NCBI RefSeq assembly: GCF_003952005.1
Contig: NZ_QXGJ01000006.1
Coordinates: forward strand, 150,073 to 214,072
Direction of reading: 5' to 3'
DNA length: 64,000 bases
DNA from: Bifidobacterium callimiconis
Lineage (GTDB): Bacteria > Actinomycetota > Actinomycetes > Actinomycetales > Bifidobacteriaceae
Part shown: piece after piece, positions 48,355-56,288 of the stretch
Layout: every line of letters starts with the position of its first letter
Numbering within the stretch: the first letter of the stretch is position 1
Program-made: the position numbers and the translations under genes
The notes under the pieces: generated by a model
Told to the model about the DNA's origin: nothing
The model's input: only the letters and a program-made list of their open reading frames with translations
Database searches by the model: none

Positions 48355-48540
48355 ATGACAGCCAAGAATGACAAGAAGTGGTATTTCAACACGCGTACGG
48401 AGCAGGCGGAGCTCGGGCCCAAGTCCCCGATCTCGGAACGCATGGGACCGTACGACACCGAGGAGGACGCCCTCAACGCATGGAAGATCGTCGAGGAACG
48501 TAACCGCAAGTGGGAGGAGCAGGATCGCGGCTGGCGCTGA
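48355..48540 (+). CDS. Small SPOR-like protein
   Basis: 61-aa protein, Lys/Glu/Trp-rich, with the pattern KKWYFNTRT, RMGPYDTEEDALNAWKI, ending in EERNRKWEEQDRGWR. It resembles short actinobacterial proteins annotated as SPOR-domain-containing, function unknown. GGAAAGG at 48341-48347 is 7 bases before ATG 48355; ATG 48349 would be too close. It follows nadE by 18 bases and is probably co-transcribed. Confidence 0.7.
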   Translation: MTAKNDKKWYFNTRTEQAELGPKSPISERMGPYDTEEDALNAWKIVEERNRKWEEQDRGWR

Positions 48541-48582
48541 CCGGCCCGTTTCGTGACGACGAACCGTCCAAATCCCCGATGA

Positions 48583-48683
48583 TGTGAGCCGTCTTACAGG
48601 ATGCTGTGAGACGGCTCACATGCGTTTTGTGAGCTGCCTCATAAAGCCGCCGAAAAGCCTTCTGAAATGTGAGGAACGTCACG
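48583..48683 (+). promoter_or_regulatory. Four TGTGA-N6-TCACA-like operator boxes upstream of pflB
   Basis: Boxes at 48583-48598 (TGTGAGCCGTCTTACA), 48605-48620 (TGTGAGACGGCTCACA, a perfect match to the pattern), 48628-48643 (TGTGAGCTGCCTCATA) and 48668-48683 (TGTGAGGAACGTCACG). Centres are 22, 23 and 40 bases apart, so all fall roughly on the same DNA face. The pattern fits CRP/FNR-type or Rex-type regulators. Boxes 1 and 2 together also form a long hairpin. Confidence 0.6.
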
Positions 48684-48716
48684 CGTAAACGGCTATTTCC
48701 CGGCTTGCGGGCCGCA

Positions 48717-48722
48717 TAGAAT
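48717..48722 (+). promoter_or_regulatory. -10 box of the pflB promoter
   Basis: TAGAAT at 48717-48722, with no convincing -35 at 16-18 bases upstream, which would fit a promoter needing an activator. The predicted start is near 48729; AAGGAG precedes the pflB ATG at 48779. Confidence 0.45.
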
Positions 48723-48778
48723 AGTCAATGACAACGGAGTGATGACGCGACGTTGCAAATCCTCAACAAGGAGCGAAT

Positions 48779-51154
48779 ATGACAGCAGTAGATGCCACCA
48801 AGGTTTCTGCCGAAGATCTCCAGGCCAAGGCTTGGGACGGCTTCAACGGCGGTAACTGGCAGAACGAAATCGATGTCCGTGACTTCATCCAGAAGAACTT
48901 CACCCCCTACGAGGGCGACGAGTCCTTCCTGGCTCCCGCCACCGACAAGACCAAGCATCTGTGGAAGTACCTCGACGACAACTACCTCGCCGTGGAGCGT
49001 AAGCAGCGCGTCTACGACGTGGACACCCACACTCCTGCCGGCATTGACGCTTTCCCGGCCGGCTACATCGATAGCCCCGAGGTCGACAACGTGATCGTCG
49101 GCCTGCAGACCGATGTTCCCTGCAAGCGTGCCATGATGCCGAACGGCGGTTGGCGTATGGTCGAGCAGGCCATCAAGGAAGCCGGCAAGGAGCCCGATCC
49201 GGAGATCAAGAAGATCTTCACCAAGTACCGCAAGACCCACAATGATGGCGTCTTCGGCGTGTACACCAAGCAGATCAAGGTCGCTCGCCACAACAAGATC
49301 CTCACCGGTCTGCCGGATGCCTACGGCCGTGGCCGCATCATCGGCGACTACCGTCGTGTTGCTCTGTACGGTGTGAACTACCTGATCGAGCAGAAGAAGA
49401 AGGATAAGGATTCCATTCCTTACCGCAACGACTTCACCGAGACCGAGATCGAGCACTGGATCCGCTTCCGTGAAGAGCACGACGAGCAGATCAAGGCCCT
49501 CAAGCAGCTGATCAACCTCGGCAACGAGTACGGTCTGGACCTGTCCCGCCCGGCTCAGAACGCTCACGAGGCCGTGCAGTGGACCTACATGGGCTACCTC
49601 GCCTCCATCAAGAGCCAGGACGGCGCCGCCATGTCCTTCGGCCGTAACTCCGCCTTCTTCGATTGCTACTTTGAGCGCGATCTGAAGGCCGGCCTCATCA
49701 CCGAGACCGATGCTCAGGAGATCATCGACAACATCGTGATGAAGCTGCGTATCGTCCGCTTCCTGCGCACCAAGGATTACGACAACATCTTCTCCGGTGA
49801 TCCTTACTGGGCCACCTGGTCCGACGCCGGCTTCGCCGACGACGGCCGCGCCATGGTCACCAAGACCTCCTTCCGTCTGCTCGCCACCCTGACCCTCGAG
49901 CACCTCGGACCTGGTCCGGAGCCGAACATCACCATCTTCTGGGATCCGAAGCTGCCGGAAGGCTACAAGCGCTTCTGCGCCAAGATCTCCATCGACACCT
50001 CCGCCATCCAGTACGAGTCCGATAAGGAGATTCGCGGTCACTGGGGCGACGACGCCGCCATCGCCTGCTGCGTGTCCCCGATGCGTGTCGGCAAGCAGAT
50101 GCAGTTCTTCGCCGCTCGTGTGAACTCCGCCAAGGCTCTGCTGTACGCGATCAACGGCGGCCGCGACGAGATGACCGGCATGCAGGTCATCGACAAGGGC
50201 GTCATCGATCCGATCAAGCCCGAAGCCGACGGCACCCTGGATTACGGCAAGGTCAAGGCCAACTACGAGAAGGCTCTCGAGTGGCTGTCCGAGACCTACG
50301 TGCAGGCTCTGAACATCATTCACTACATGCACGATAAGTACGCCTACGAGTCCATCGAGATGGCTCTGCACGACAAGGAAGTGTACCGTACCCTTGGTTG
50401 CGGTATGTCCGGTCTGTCCATCGCGGCTGACTCCCTGTCCGCAGTGAAGTACGCCAAGGTGTACCCGATCTACAACAAGGACGCCAAGAACCTCGAAGGC
50501 CACGAGTACGAGTACGTCGAGGGCGCTGACGACGATCTGGTGGTCGGCTACCGCACCGAGGGCGAGTTCCCGATCTACGGTAACGACGACGATCGTGCCG
50601 ACGACATCGCCAAGTGGGTTGTGTCCACCGTCATGGGCCAGGTCAAGCGCCTGCCCGTGTACCGTGGCGCCGTTCCGACCCAGTCCATCCTGACGATCAC
50701 CTCCAACGTGGAGTACGGCAAGAACACCGGTTCCTTCCCGTCCGGCCACAAGAAGGGCACCCCGTACGCTCCGGGCGCCAACCCGGAGAACGGCATGGAC
50801 TCCCACGGCATGCTGCCGTCCATGTTCTCCGTCGGCAAGATCGACTACAACGATGCTCTCGACGGCATCTCGCTGACCAACACCATCACCCCTGACGGTC
50901 TTGGCCGCGACGAGGACGAGCGCATCAACAACCTGGTCGGCATCCTGGACGCCGGCAACGGCCACGGCCTCTACCACGCGAACATCAACGTTCTGCGCAA
51001 GGAGACCATGGAGGACGCCGTTGAGCACCCCGAAAAGTACCCGCACCTGACCGTGCGTGTCTCCGGCTACGCTGTGAACTTCGTGAAGCTCACCAAGGAG
51101 CAGCAGCTCGACGTCATCTCCCGTACCTTCCACCAGGGAGCCGTCACCGACTGA
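48779..51154 (+). CDS. pflB: Formate C-acetyltransferase (pyruvate formate-lyase)
   Basis: 791-aa glycyl-radical enzyme that splits pyruvate with CoA into acetyl-CoA and formate, letting the cell trade lactate for formate, acetate and ethanol. The catalytic cysteine pair is in [13 protein letters not shown] (Cys430-Cys431), and the radical glycine is in RVSGYAVNF (Gly763, 28 residues from the C-terminus). Length and motifs are normal and it should be functional. Codon use is strongly biased to C-ending codons, typical of highly expressed genes. pflA, its activase, follows after a hairpin. Confidence 0.97.
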   Translation: MTAVDATKVSAEDLQAKAWDGFNGGNWQNEIDVRDFIQKNFTPYEGDESFLAPATDKTKHLWKYLDDNYLAVERKQRVYDVDTHTPAGIDAFPAGYIDSPEVDNVIVGLQTDVPCKRAMMPNGGWRMVEQAIKEAGKEPDPEIKKIFTKYRKTHNDGVFGVYTKQIKVARHNKILTGLPDAYGRGRIIGDYRRVALYGVNYLIEQKKKDKDSIPYRNDFTETEIEHWIRFREEHDEQIKALKQLINLGNEYGLDLSRPAQNAHEAVQWTYMGYLASIKSQDGAAMSFGRNSAFFDCYFERDLKAGLITETDAQEIIDNIVMKLRIVRFLRTKDYDNIFSGDPYWATWSDAGFADDGRAMVTKTSFRLLATLTLEHLGPGPEPNITIFWDPKLPEGYKRFCAKISIDTSAIQYESDKEIRGHWGDDAAIACCVSPMRVGKQMQFFAARVNSAKALLYAINGGRDEMTGMQVIDKGVIDPIKPEADGTLDYGKVKANYEKALEWLSETYVQALNIIHYMHDKYAYESIEMALHDKEVYRTLGCGMSGLSIAADSLSAVKYAKVYPIYNKDAKNLEGHEYEYVEGADDDLVVGYRTEGEFPIYGNDDDRADDIAKWVVSTVMGQVKRLPVYRGAVPTQSILTITSNVEYGKNTGSFPSGHKKGTPYAPGANPENGMDSHGMLPSMFSVGKIDYNDALDGISLTNTITPDGLGRDEDERINNLVGILDAGNGHGLYHANINVLRKETMEDAVEHPEKYPHLTVRVSGYAVNFVKLTKEQQLDVISRTFHQGAVTD

Positions 51155-51193
51155 TCGCTAACCCGATCGGCACCGTGTGAACGGTGATATGCC

Positions 51194-51226
51194 GGGGGCG
51201 GGGCACTGAATGTCCCGCCCCCATTT
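51194..51226 (+). terminator. Hairpin between pflB and pflA
   Basis: GGGGGCGGGG (51194-51203) pairs with TCCCGCCCCC (51213-51222), followed by ATTTTGT. It looks like a partial terminator reducing readthrough into pflA, as would suit a catalytic activase needed in lower amounts. Confidence 0.7.
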
Positions 51227-51247
51227 TGTCGTAGAAAGAGGACGCCG

Positions 51248-52129
51248 ATGTCTGAGAACGTGCAGTTCAAAACCACCAATCCGCATATGCTCAAGTCGAA
51301 CAAGGACTATGCCAGCCAAACGTTGATGGGTGGTCTTTCCGGATTCGAATCGCCGATCGGTCTTGATCGACGCGACCGTATTCACGCATTGAAATCAGGC
51401 GACATCGGATTCGTCCACTCCTGGGACATCAACACTTCCGTCGATGGACCAGGCACCCGTATGACCGTCTTCATGAGCGGCTGCCCGCTGCGTTGCCAGT
51501 ACTGTCAGAACCCGGACACCTGGAAGATGCGCGACGGCAAGCCCGTGTATTTCGACGCCATGGTCAAGAAGATCAGCCGTTATGCCGATCTGTTCAAGGC
51601 CACCGGCGGCGGCATCACATTCTCCGGCGGCGAATCCATGATGCAGCCGGCCTTCGTGTCCCGTGTGTTCCGCGCGGCCAAGGAGATGGGCGTGCACACC
51701 TGTCTCGACACCTCCGGCTTCCTCGGCGCCAGCTATACCGATGAGCAGCTGGACGACATCGACCTGTGCCTGCTGGATGTCAAATCCGGAGATGAAGCCA
51801 CTTACAAGAAGGTCACCGGCGGCATCCTGCAGCCGACCATCGATTTTGGACGTCGACTCTCCAAGAGGGGCGTGAAGATCTGGGTGCGTTTCGTGCTGGT
51901 CCCTGGCTTGACCGATTCCGAGGAGAATGTCGAGAACGTGGCCAAGATCTGCGCGTCGTTCGGTGACGCGCTCGAGCACGTCGATGTGCTCGGTTTCCAT
52001 CAGCTGGGTCGTCCCAAGTGGCACGAGCTTCGCATTCCCTACCCGCTTGAGGACGCCAAAGGCCCGTCGGCCAAGCTGCGTGCCCGTGTGGTCGACCAGT
52101 TCAAGAGCCACGGACTGACCGTGTACTGA
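51248..52129 (+). CDS. pflA: Pyruvate formate-lyase activating enzyme
   Basis: 293-aa radical-SAM enzyme that puts the glycyl radical on PflB. The [4Fe-4S] motif CPLRCQYC (Cys79, Cys83, Cys86) follows the DGPGTRMTVFMSGC lead-in, then GGGITFSGGESMMQP. The N-terminus is about 50 residues longer than in Escherichia coli PflA; a later ATG for the short form is not obvious, and ATG 51248 has AAAGAGG upstream. Oxygen-sensitive by family. Confidence 0.95.
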   Translation: MSENVQFKTTNPHMLKSNKDYASQTLMGGLSGFESPIGLDRRDRIHALKSGDIGFVHSWDINTSVDGPGTRMTVFMSGCPLRCQYCQNPDTWKMRDGKPVYFDAMVKKISRYADLFKATGGGITFSGGESMMQPAFVSRVFRAAKEMGVHTCLDTSGFLGASYTDEQLDDIDLCLLDVKSGDEATYKKVTGGILQPTIDFGRRLSKRGVKIWVRFVLVPGLTDSEENVENVAKICASFGDALEHVDVLGFHQLGRPKWHELRIPYPLEDAKGPSAKLRARVVDQFKSHGLTVY

Positions 52130-52190
52130 TCGCCTGGCCGCGTATCGATCGTGCATGTCGTTTTCGGCATGCGCATTATGAACTTCTGAA

Positions 52191-52220
52191 TCCTCGTCCG
52201 TTTTCGCGGGCGAGGATTTT
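52191..52220 (+). terminator. Terminator of the pfl locus
   Basis: TCCTCGTCCG, loop TTTTCG, CGGGCGAGGA (52191-52216), then TTTT. One mismatch in the stem. It lies 61 bases after pflA. Confidence 0.75.
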
Positions 52221-52221
52221 A

Positions 52222-52540
52222 GGCTCTTCGGGTGTTTGTGTGGGCTGGGATTGCTGGTTATTGGCGTCCGGGGGAGTTTGAGGTTGAGTCCTCCGCATTT
52301 GAGAATGACGAGGCCGATGAGGTTGTCGAGGTTGCGGTATCCGTAGCCGATTTTGATGGTGGTCTTGATCTTGTTGTTGACGGCCTCGAGCCTGGCGTTG
52401 GATAGTCCGCTGCGGATGGTCTTGAGGATGTCGAAATGGCGTCTGGCGATTTTCTCGCTGAGCGGGACGAATCCCGGAATGCTGGAGAGAAACGCGTCCG
52501 CAGCCCATCGGCACAGCAGAGGCGCGGCCGCTTCGGCCAA
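52222..52540 (-). mobile_element. ISL3-family insertion sequence remnant
   Basis: The left end GGCTCTTCGGGTG at 52222-52234 looks like an ISL3-type terminal repeat. On the minus strand the last roughly 95 codons of an ISL3 transposase are readable (SSIPGFVPLSEKIARRH, GLSNARLEAVNNKIKTTIK, GYGYRNLDNLIGL, LKCGGLNLKLP). The 5' part of the gene and the other terminal repeat are gone. The natural stop after LPGRQ is reached only if one base is dropped from the G5 run at 52270-52274; otherwise the frame runs on antisense to pflA. Inactive. Confidence 0.78.
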
Positions 52541-52570
52541 GTTGGGCCGACCTCGATTGCCGACAGTGGA

Positions 52571-52630
52571 ACCCATGACGACATCACTGTCACCCTCGAC
52601 GACGATCCCACGCTGAACTTCGTCGATTAA
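52571..52630 (+). pseudogene. 3' tail of an unknown gene cut off by the IS remnant
   Basis: The last codons of a plus-strand frame, reading DDITVTLDDDPTLNFVD and a TAA at 52628-52630, abut the IS remnant and run directly into a strong terminator. The composition and the terminator suggest the end of a real gene whose body was lost at the insertion. The family is not recognisable. Confidence 0.4.
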
Positions 52631-52632
52631 TC

Positions 52633-52672
52633 AGAAGGCCCCGCGCTCGCCGTATGGAGCGTGGGGCCTTCT
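52633..52672 (+). terminator. Strong terminator after the truncated gene
   Basis: AGAAGGCCCCGCGCTC (52633-52648) and GAGCGTGGGGCCTTCT (52657-52672), 15 of 16 positions paired, loop of eight bases. It also ends hicB from the other strand. Confidence 0.8.
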
Positions 52673-52687
52673 TCAGGTTTCTATTGG

Positions 52688-53062
52688 TCAGGCGTGCTGT
52701 AAAGCACTGACGCGCTGGGGGCTAACCCCCGTGACGATGGCGACGTCACGAACGGTGAGACCCTCGTTGCGCAGTGCATTGACGGTGCTTCTGGCGAGGC
52801 GGGAGGCCTCCTCCTGCGCCTTGCGGGCGGCGTCGCGCTTGGCGAACAGCTCCTCGACCATGCGTGACGTGTCGGCATCCAGCTCGGGCTCGATATTCAC
52901 CTCATCGACGGGGGAGTCGAGCAGTTTCGCGGCGTCGCGCACCATGTCCTCGACCTGATCGAGGCGTCGCGCCTGAGTGAACAGGCCGGGGATCTCGGGG
53001 ACCTCGACAGCCCACCAGCCGCCGCTGCGGGTGCAGATGGCGGTGACGGTACCTGTGCTCAT
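52688..53062 (-). CDS. hicB: HicB-family antitoxin with C-terminal helix-turn-helix
   Basis: 124-aa HicB-like antitoxin. The N-terminal partial RNase H-like fold reads VTAICTRSGGWWAVEVPEIPGLFTQA (split: TRSGGWWAVEVPEIPG), with the Asp-Gln helix after it, a helical linker, and a C-terminal HTH (LTVRDVAIVTGVSPQRVSAL) for operator binding. Its ATG overlaps the hicA stop in the form ATGA, the usual TA arrangement. It is intact although the toxin is frameshifted. Confidence 0.85.
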   Translation of the reverse strand: MSTGTVTAICTRSGGWWAVEVPEIPGLFTQARRLDQVEDMVRDAAKLLDSPVDEVNIEPELDADTSRMVEELFAKRDAARKAQEEASRLARSTVNALRNEGLTVRDVAIVTGVSPQRVSALQHA

Positions 53063-53254
53063 TTCGCGTTCCTTTCTATGTATTGGATGATGCCCTTGGC
53101 GGTGAGCTCGTTGATTTCGCCATGACGGGGAGCTACGGTCTTGGCCTTGCCGACGACCACCTTGCTATGGTTGCCTCCCTCGGTCCAGACCGGCGTCAGT
53201 CCTCTTGCCTTGGCAATCTCACGAATCCGCTTTTTCTAGTTCTTTTCTCTTCAT
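53059..53254 (-). pseudogene. hicA: HicA-type toxin gene broken by a +1 frameshift
   Basis: On the minus strand ATG at 53254 begins MKRKELEK and then hits a stop. If one A is removed from the A5 run (T5 at 53231-53235 on the plus strand), the frame continues KRIREIAKARGLTPVWTEGG, NHSKVVVGKAKTVAPRHG and EINELTAKGIIQYIERNAK, ending in a TGA that overlaps the hicB ATG. The GGNHSKV segment carries the HicA active-site histidine region. About 64 residues, the normal HicA size. The correct frame has a TAG just upstream and no other start, so no toxin is made as the sequence stands. Confidence 0.75.
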
Positions 53255-53280
53255 AGTTATAGTCTATGTCTATTTACTTA

Positions 53281-54094
53281 TCAAGTAAATCGATATTGAC
53301 TAAAATATGACATTTGGCTTCCGGAGAGGATTCTGTCGGCGTTTGCACCGCAGGCAATCTGAGCGTCGCTTTTCTCTAACAGTGCGACATAATGCTTGTT
53401 GTATGTATCGTTCTTTTGTTCGGGCTGAATACTCGTCGTCGTTCCATCGGCCTCATACAGTGTGTATTTTCCCCTATAAGGGGCAATGCTCGTTCCTGAA
53501 GGGTATTTTTTCCCGGCCAGAATAATGACTTGGGATTCGCCTGGCGCCAACCGGATTTCAGATGTCCCAAGTATATTCATCCCATCTGTTACGTTTTGTG
53601 GCGTTAACGAATAGGCATGTTCTCCAGTATTCGGCAACAGAGCCAGATTTCCGCTGTTGGACACCGAGGGGGTGCAGACGATCTCTTGATTGTCGGGGGG
53701 AATCGGTCTGGCGGATGGCGATTATAGTGCCCTGAGTTCGTCCGGAGTTGGTGATCACCATGGCGTGATTGGATTGCACGGACGTGACTCCCGTTTCCAA
53801 GTCGGTGTCCGATAATTGCTGGTCGCGATTCGTGATATAGGCCAGAGAGAACATCGCACCCTCTTCTCTCCATTTTTCCTCGGCGACTTTTCTATCTTTT
53901 TGCTCTTGCACCGCATCTTCCTGCTTGTCTGCAATATCTTGCTGCCATTGCTGGAACGGGAGGATAACCGCGTAAATTGCTGCTACCAGTGATCCCAATG
54001 CGATCACGATGCCAATGGTCCCAGACCATCTCTCAACAAAGTTAAGTGCACGAATAATTTCGCATTTGTTCTCGTGCTTCGAAGACTCACTCAT
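53281..54094 (-). pseudogene. Membrane-anchored hypothetical protein split by a frameshift
   Basis: ATG 54094 (MSESSKHENK, AAGGA 8 bases upstream) starts a protein with one transmembrane helix (TIGIVIALGSLVAAIYAVIL, about residues 28-47), then a Gln/Glu/Lys-rich coiled coil (DIADKQEDAVQEQKDRKVAE). At about residue 131 the frame runs off. Removing one C from the C6 tract (G6 at 53695-53700) restores PDNQEIVCTPSVSNSGNLAL and the tail to 53281, giving about 270 residues. The C-terminal half looks like a beta-rich domain. Function unknown. The sequence is noticeably more AT-rich than the chromosomal genes around it, suggesting transfer. Confidence 0.65.
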
Positions 54095-54177
54095 ATACAT
54101 TCCTTGGATCATGCAATTATGTAAGACGCGAATACGGCTGAAAAGACCGTATCTCTAATCTACTTGGCCAATGAGGT

Positions 54178-54223
54178 AGGCAAAAGCCCCGGCGCTCGCA
54201 GTGCGCGACCGGGGCTTTTGCCT
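54178..54223. terminator. Hairpin between the membrane-protein gene and a gene fragment
   Basis: GCAAAAGCCCCGG (54180-54192) and CCGGGGCTTTTGC (54209-54221) are perfect complements with a 16-base loop. Confidence 0.65.
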
Positions 54224-54324
54224 TACTTGCCGTGGATCTACTTCTTCCAACGGAGTCGGCCGTCGGACGCGGCCGACCCCGAATCCTGCAAAGCAGTATG
54301 GGGCGCCGCAAACCTCATGCTGCA

Positions 54325-54621
54325 CAAAAAAGAACTTTCTGGCGCTCACCGTACGTCGTTGTTGTTCTCACCGAGACAGCGAATGAGGCATTTGCTCCCT
54401 ACCCGGATGGAGGCATGCTCTGAGGCGCCCTACGTAGGGTCGTTTTCGGAGATGACGTCTCCATACAAGTGAGTCCCGGCCGTAAGGAACTCGGCAAGCT
54501 CGACATATCTGACGCTGAAGCATATCTAACCATGATCACCGACAGTGGAGTCATGGCAAAAATAGAAATACGCCATCAAAACGATGCTTGGACCGCTGTC
54601 ACATTCATCCTGGGAATCTAG
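54325..54621 (+). pseudogene. Fragment of an unrecognised gene with an in-frame stop
   Basis: One plus-strand frame reads SPYVVVVLTETANEAFAP, YPDGGML, a TGA at 54421-54423, then in the same frame ALRRVVFGDDVSIQVSPG, RKELGKLDISDAEAYLTM and ITDSGVMAKIEIRHQNDA to a TAG at 54619-54621. The look is that of a small soluble alpha/beta protein interrupted by a nonsense codon. No start or ribosome site is evident and I do not recognise the family. Confidence 0.35.
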
Positions 54622-54626
54622 GAGCC

Positions 54627-54678
54627 ATATATGGGAATCCCCGGCGGTTCATCACGAACGCCGGGGATTCCCATATAT
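54627..54678. terminator. Long bidirectional terminator hairpin
   Basis: ATATATGGGAATCCCCGGCG with one bulged G and then TTC pairs with its complement ending at 54678, loop ATCAC; about 23 base pairs. It separates the gene fragment (+) from the Ltp-domain gene (-). Confidence 0.8.
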
Positions 54679-54687
54679 TCGAAATCA

Positions 54688-55776
54688 TTAGTCATTAAGG
54701 TGCTCGATGGCGTAATTCGCCTCATCCTGAGTGAATTTCTCCCCATAGGGGGACGCCAGCTGGTCTCTAATTGCCTCGGTCGACAGATTCAGATTATCCC
54801 TGTAGCTCTTGGCCATCTCCAGGGCATTCGCATTCCAGTCGGCCTGCACGTGATCGACGGCCCATTGTGCAGCATCCGCAGGGAATTGCCCTCCATACGG
54901 AGACACGAGCTGGTCATAAATTCCCTGCTTCGACATATGCATCATGGAGGAATACTGACCTGCCTGCACTAATGCGTTCTTGTATTCGGTCGGAGGGTCG
55001 GCGGTCAGCTTCAGCTCTGAGGTCTGGCCCTCGTACTCAATAGTAAACACGGTCTCGCCGTTGTAGTTGATCGCGCCAGGATTCTGCACCTTCCACCCGG
55101 TCACATTCTCGGAGGATCCGTCATCGTACTTGGCCCGAACGATGATGCCGCCGTTCTGATCATCGATCTGTGTGCCATCCGCTCGAGACCCCGCGTATAG
55201 GACATCGATCCCCGTCAACTGCCGAGGCTTCTTCGTCGGGGTCTCTGCCGGGGTGCTCGCGCTCGCCGATGGGGACGATGTTGCGGCCGAATCGGCCGAC
55301 GAGGATCCGGAATCCTCTGTAGGGGTCAGCAGGACGATGATGAAGAACAGTCCCAGAATGGCCAGTACCCAGAACCACCACAGCTTATAGAACGGCTTCT
55401 TCGACTGCTGTTCGCCGGTTTTCCGCTGGCTCAGATCGGCTTTTAGCTGTTCCGCAAAACGGTATATGGACTCGGACTGGTCGCCTGTGAAAAAGATGCA
55501 CCATGGGCTGGTCGCAGCCTCCTGCGGATTGTTCGGCATAGAGGCAAGACTTCCGTCGGGATTCCATACGAGGAAGACCAGCACGCCTTCGTGCTCGGGG
55601 GTGGCGTCGATGATCTGGATATCGGAAACTAGTCGCCAAGGATATTGCCGGGAGACTCCTCCTCGGACGATGGTCAAATTCTCTCCATCGAATGACGCGG
55701 AAGCATTATACCCTTCCACTGTCAATGGCGTATTGGTGAAGTTTGGAGATATACCTTCTGTCTTTCCGAGATTCAT
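54688..55776 (-). CDS. Membrane protein with DUF4429-like, Ig-like and two Ltp (superinfection-exclusion) domains
   Basis: 362-aa protein. Residues 1-115 resemble a DUF4429/PH-like domain (IVRGGVSRQYPWRLVSDIQ, GVLVFLVWNPDG). A transmembrane helix follows at 131-150 (KLWWFWVLAILGLFFIIVLL), then a Ser/Ala/Thr/Pro linker (151-184) and a bacterial Ig-like domain (about 187-260). The end holds two repeats of the host-cell-surface-exposed lipoprotein (Ltp) family: AGQYSSMMHMSKQGIYDQLVSPYGGQF (written as SKQGIYDQLVSPYGGQF and its preceding helix) and LSTEAIRDQLASPYGEKF. Ltp repeats in temperate phages such as TP-J34 block DNA injection by related phages. Here the anchor is a membrane helix instead of a lipid. 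The neighbours are prophage remains. Exclusion of phage is inferred. Confidence 0.75.
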   Translation of the reverse strand: MNLGKTEGISPNFTNTPLTVEGYNASASFDGENLTIVRGGVSRQYPWRLVSDIQIIDATPEHEGVLVFLVWNPDGSLASMPNNPQEAATSPWCIFFTGDQSESIYRFAEQLKADLSQRKTGEQQSKKPFYKLWWFWVLAILGLFFIIVLLTPTEDSGSSSADSAATSSPSASASTPAETPTKKPRQLTGIDVLYAGSRADGTQIDDQNGGIIVRAKYDDGSSENVTGWKVQNPGAINYNGETVFTIEYEGQTSELKLTADPPTEYKNALVQAGQYSSMMHMSKQGIYDQLVSPYGGQFPADAAQWAVDHVQADWNANALEMAKSYRDNLNLSTEAIRDQLASPYGEKFTQDEANYAIEHLND

Positions 55777-55823
55777 GATCTCTCCCGTGTCTCTCTGCGC
55801 TGAGGGGCGCGTACTACTTCCTG

Positions 55824-55844
55824 AACCCCTAAACGGGGTTTTGA
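55824..55844. terminator. Small hairpin between the Ltp-domain gene and the XRE gene
   Basis: AACCCC (55824-55829), loop TAAAC, GGGGTT (55835-55840), followed on the plus strand by TTGAT. Weak. Confidence 0.35.
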
Positions 55845-55909
55845 TATCTTATCGAGAGATCTGATGAAACATGCCGGGAATTTTAACCGTCGGGTCCTGC
55901 ACCTTTGCG

Positions 55910-56203
55910 TTACGCCGAGGTATGAGATCCTGCGTAATCTTCAACTACTCTAGGATCTATGGCCGGACGCTCGGTATCCGCGATGATTCCGGATAAGGGC
56001 ATGGACAACACTGAAGCGATCTTTCGTAGTTGCTCGTAGCCGGCCACAGTGTGCAATTCTGGAATCTTGCGGAGAGTACCATGGGGGACTCCTGACTTCT
56101 CCGACAATGCTTTCGGCATGAAATCGCGTGTGGCCATAGCGCGTTTGATCGCGATCGAGAGCGCCTTTGACTCAATCGTAGGTATTTTGCTTCCAGCTAC
56201 CAT
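55910..56203 (-). CDS. XRE-family helix-turn-helix regulator (phage repressor-like)
   Basis: 97-aa protein with a single XRE-type helix-turn-helix: ALSIAIKRAMATRDFMPKAL, SEKSGVPHGTLRKI, then YEQLRKIASVLSMPLSGI. The small size and its place beside phage remains suggest a CI-like repressor. ATG 56203 is preferred over GTG 56254, which lies within the palindrome TGTCCCAAAATGGGACA. A TACCGT seven bases before the ATG (complement of 56211-56216) would give a leaderless transcript. Confidence 0.7.
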   Translation of the reverse strand: MVAGSKIPTIESKALSIAIKRAMATRDFMPKALSEKSGVPHGTLRKIPELHTVAGYEQLRKIASVLSMPLSGIIADTERPAIDPRVVEDYAGSHTSA

Positions 56204-56204
56204 A

Positions 56205-56270
56205 TGGGACACGGTACTACCGGTTGGCGTATGTAATGTCCCAAAATGGGACACGCTGGAATTTTAAACT
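56205..56270. promoter_or_regulatory. Divergent promoter region with a perfect palindromic operator
   Basis: TGTCCCA-AAA-TGGGACA at 56237-56253 lies between a leftward -10 (TACCGT, complement of 56211-56216) and a rightward -10 (TAAACT, 56265-56270), overlapping both expected -35 positions. A further half-site TGGGACA is at 56205-56211. This is the layout of a phage lysis-lysogeny switch. Confidence 0.6.
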
Positions 56271-56288
56271 TTGTACACAGGGCGTGCC

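Noticed and set aside
48725..51133. 802-aa minus-strand open frame
   Set aside because: Antisense to pflB, made possible by its strongly biased codon use. No ribosome site or motif.
51395..52200. Continuation of the ISL3 transposase frame
   Set aside because: It runs antisense to pflA only because the natural stop is lost by a frameshift; the part below 52222 is not IS sequence.
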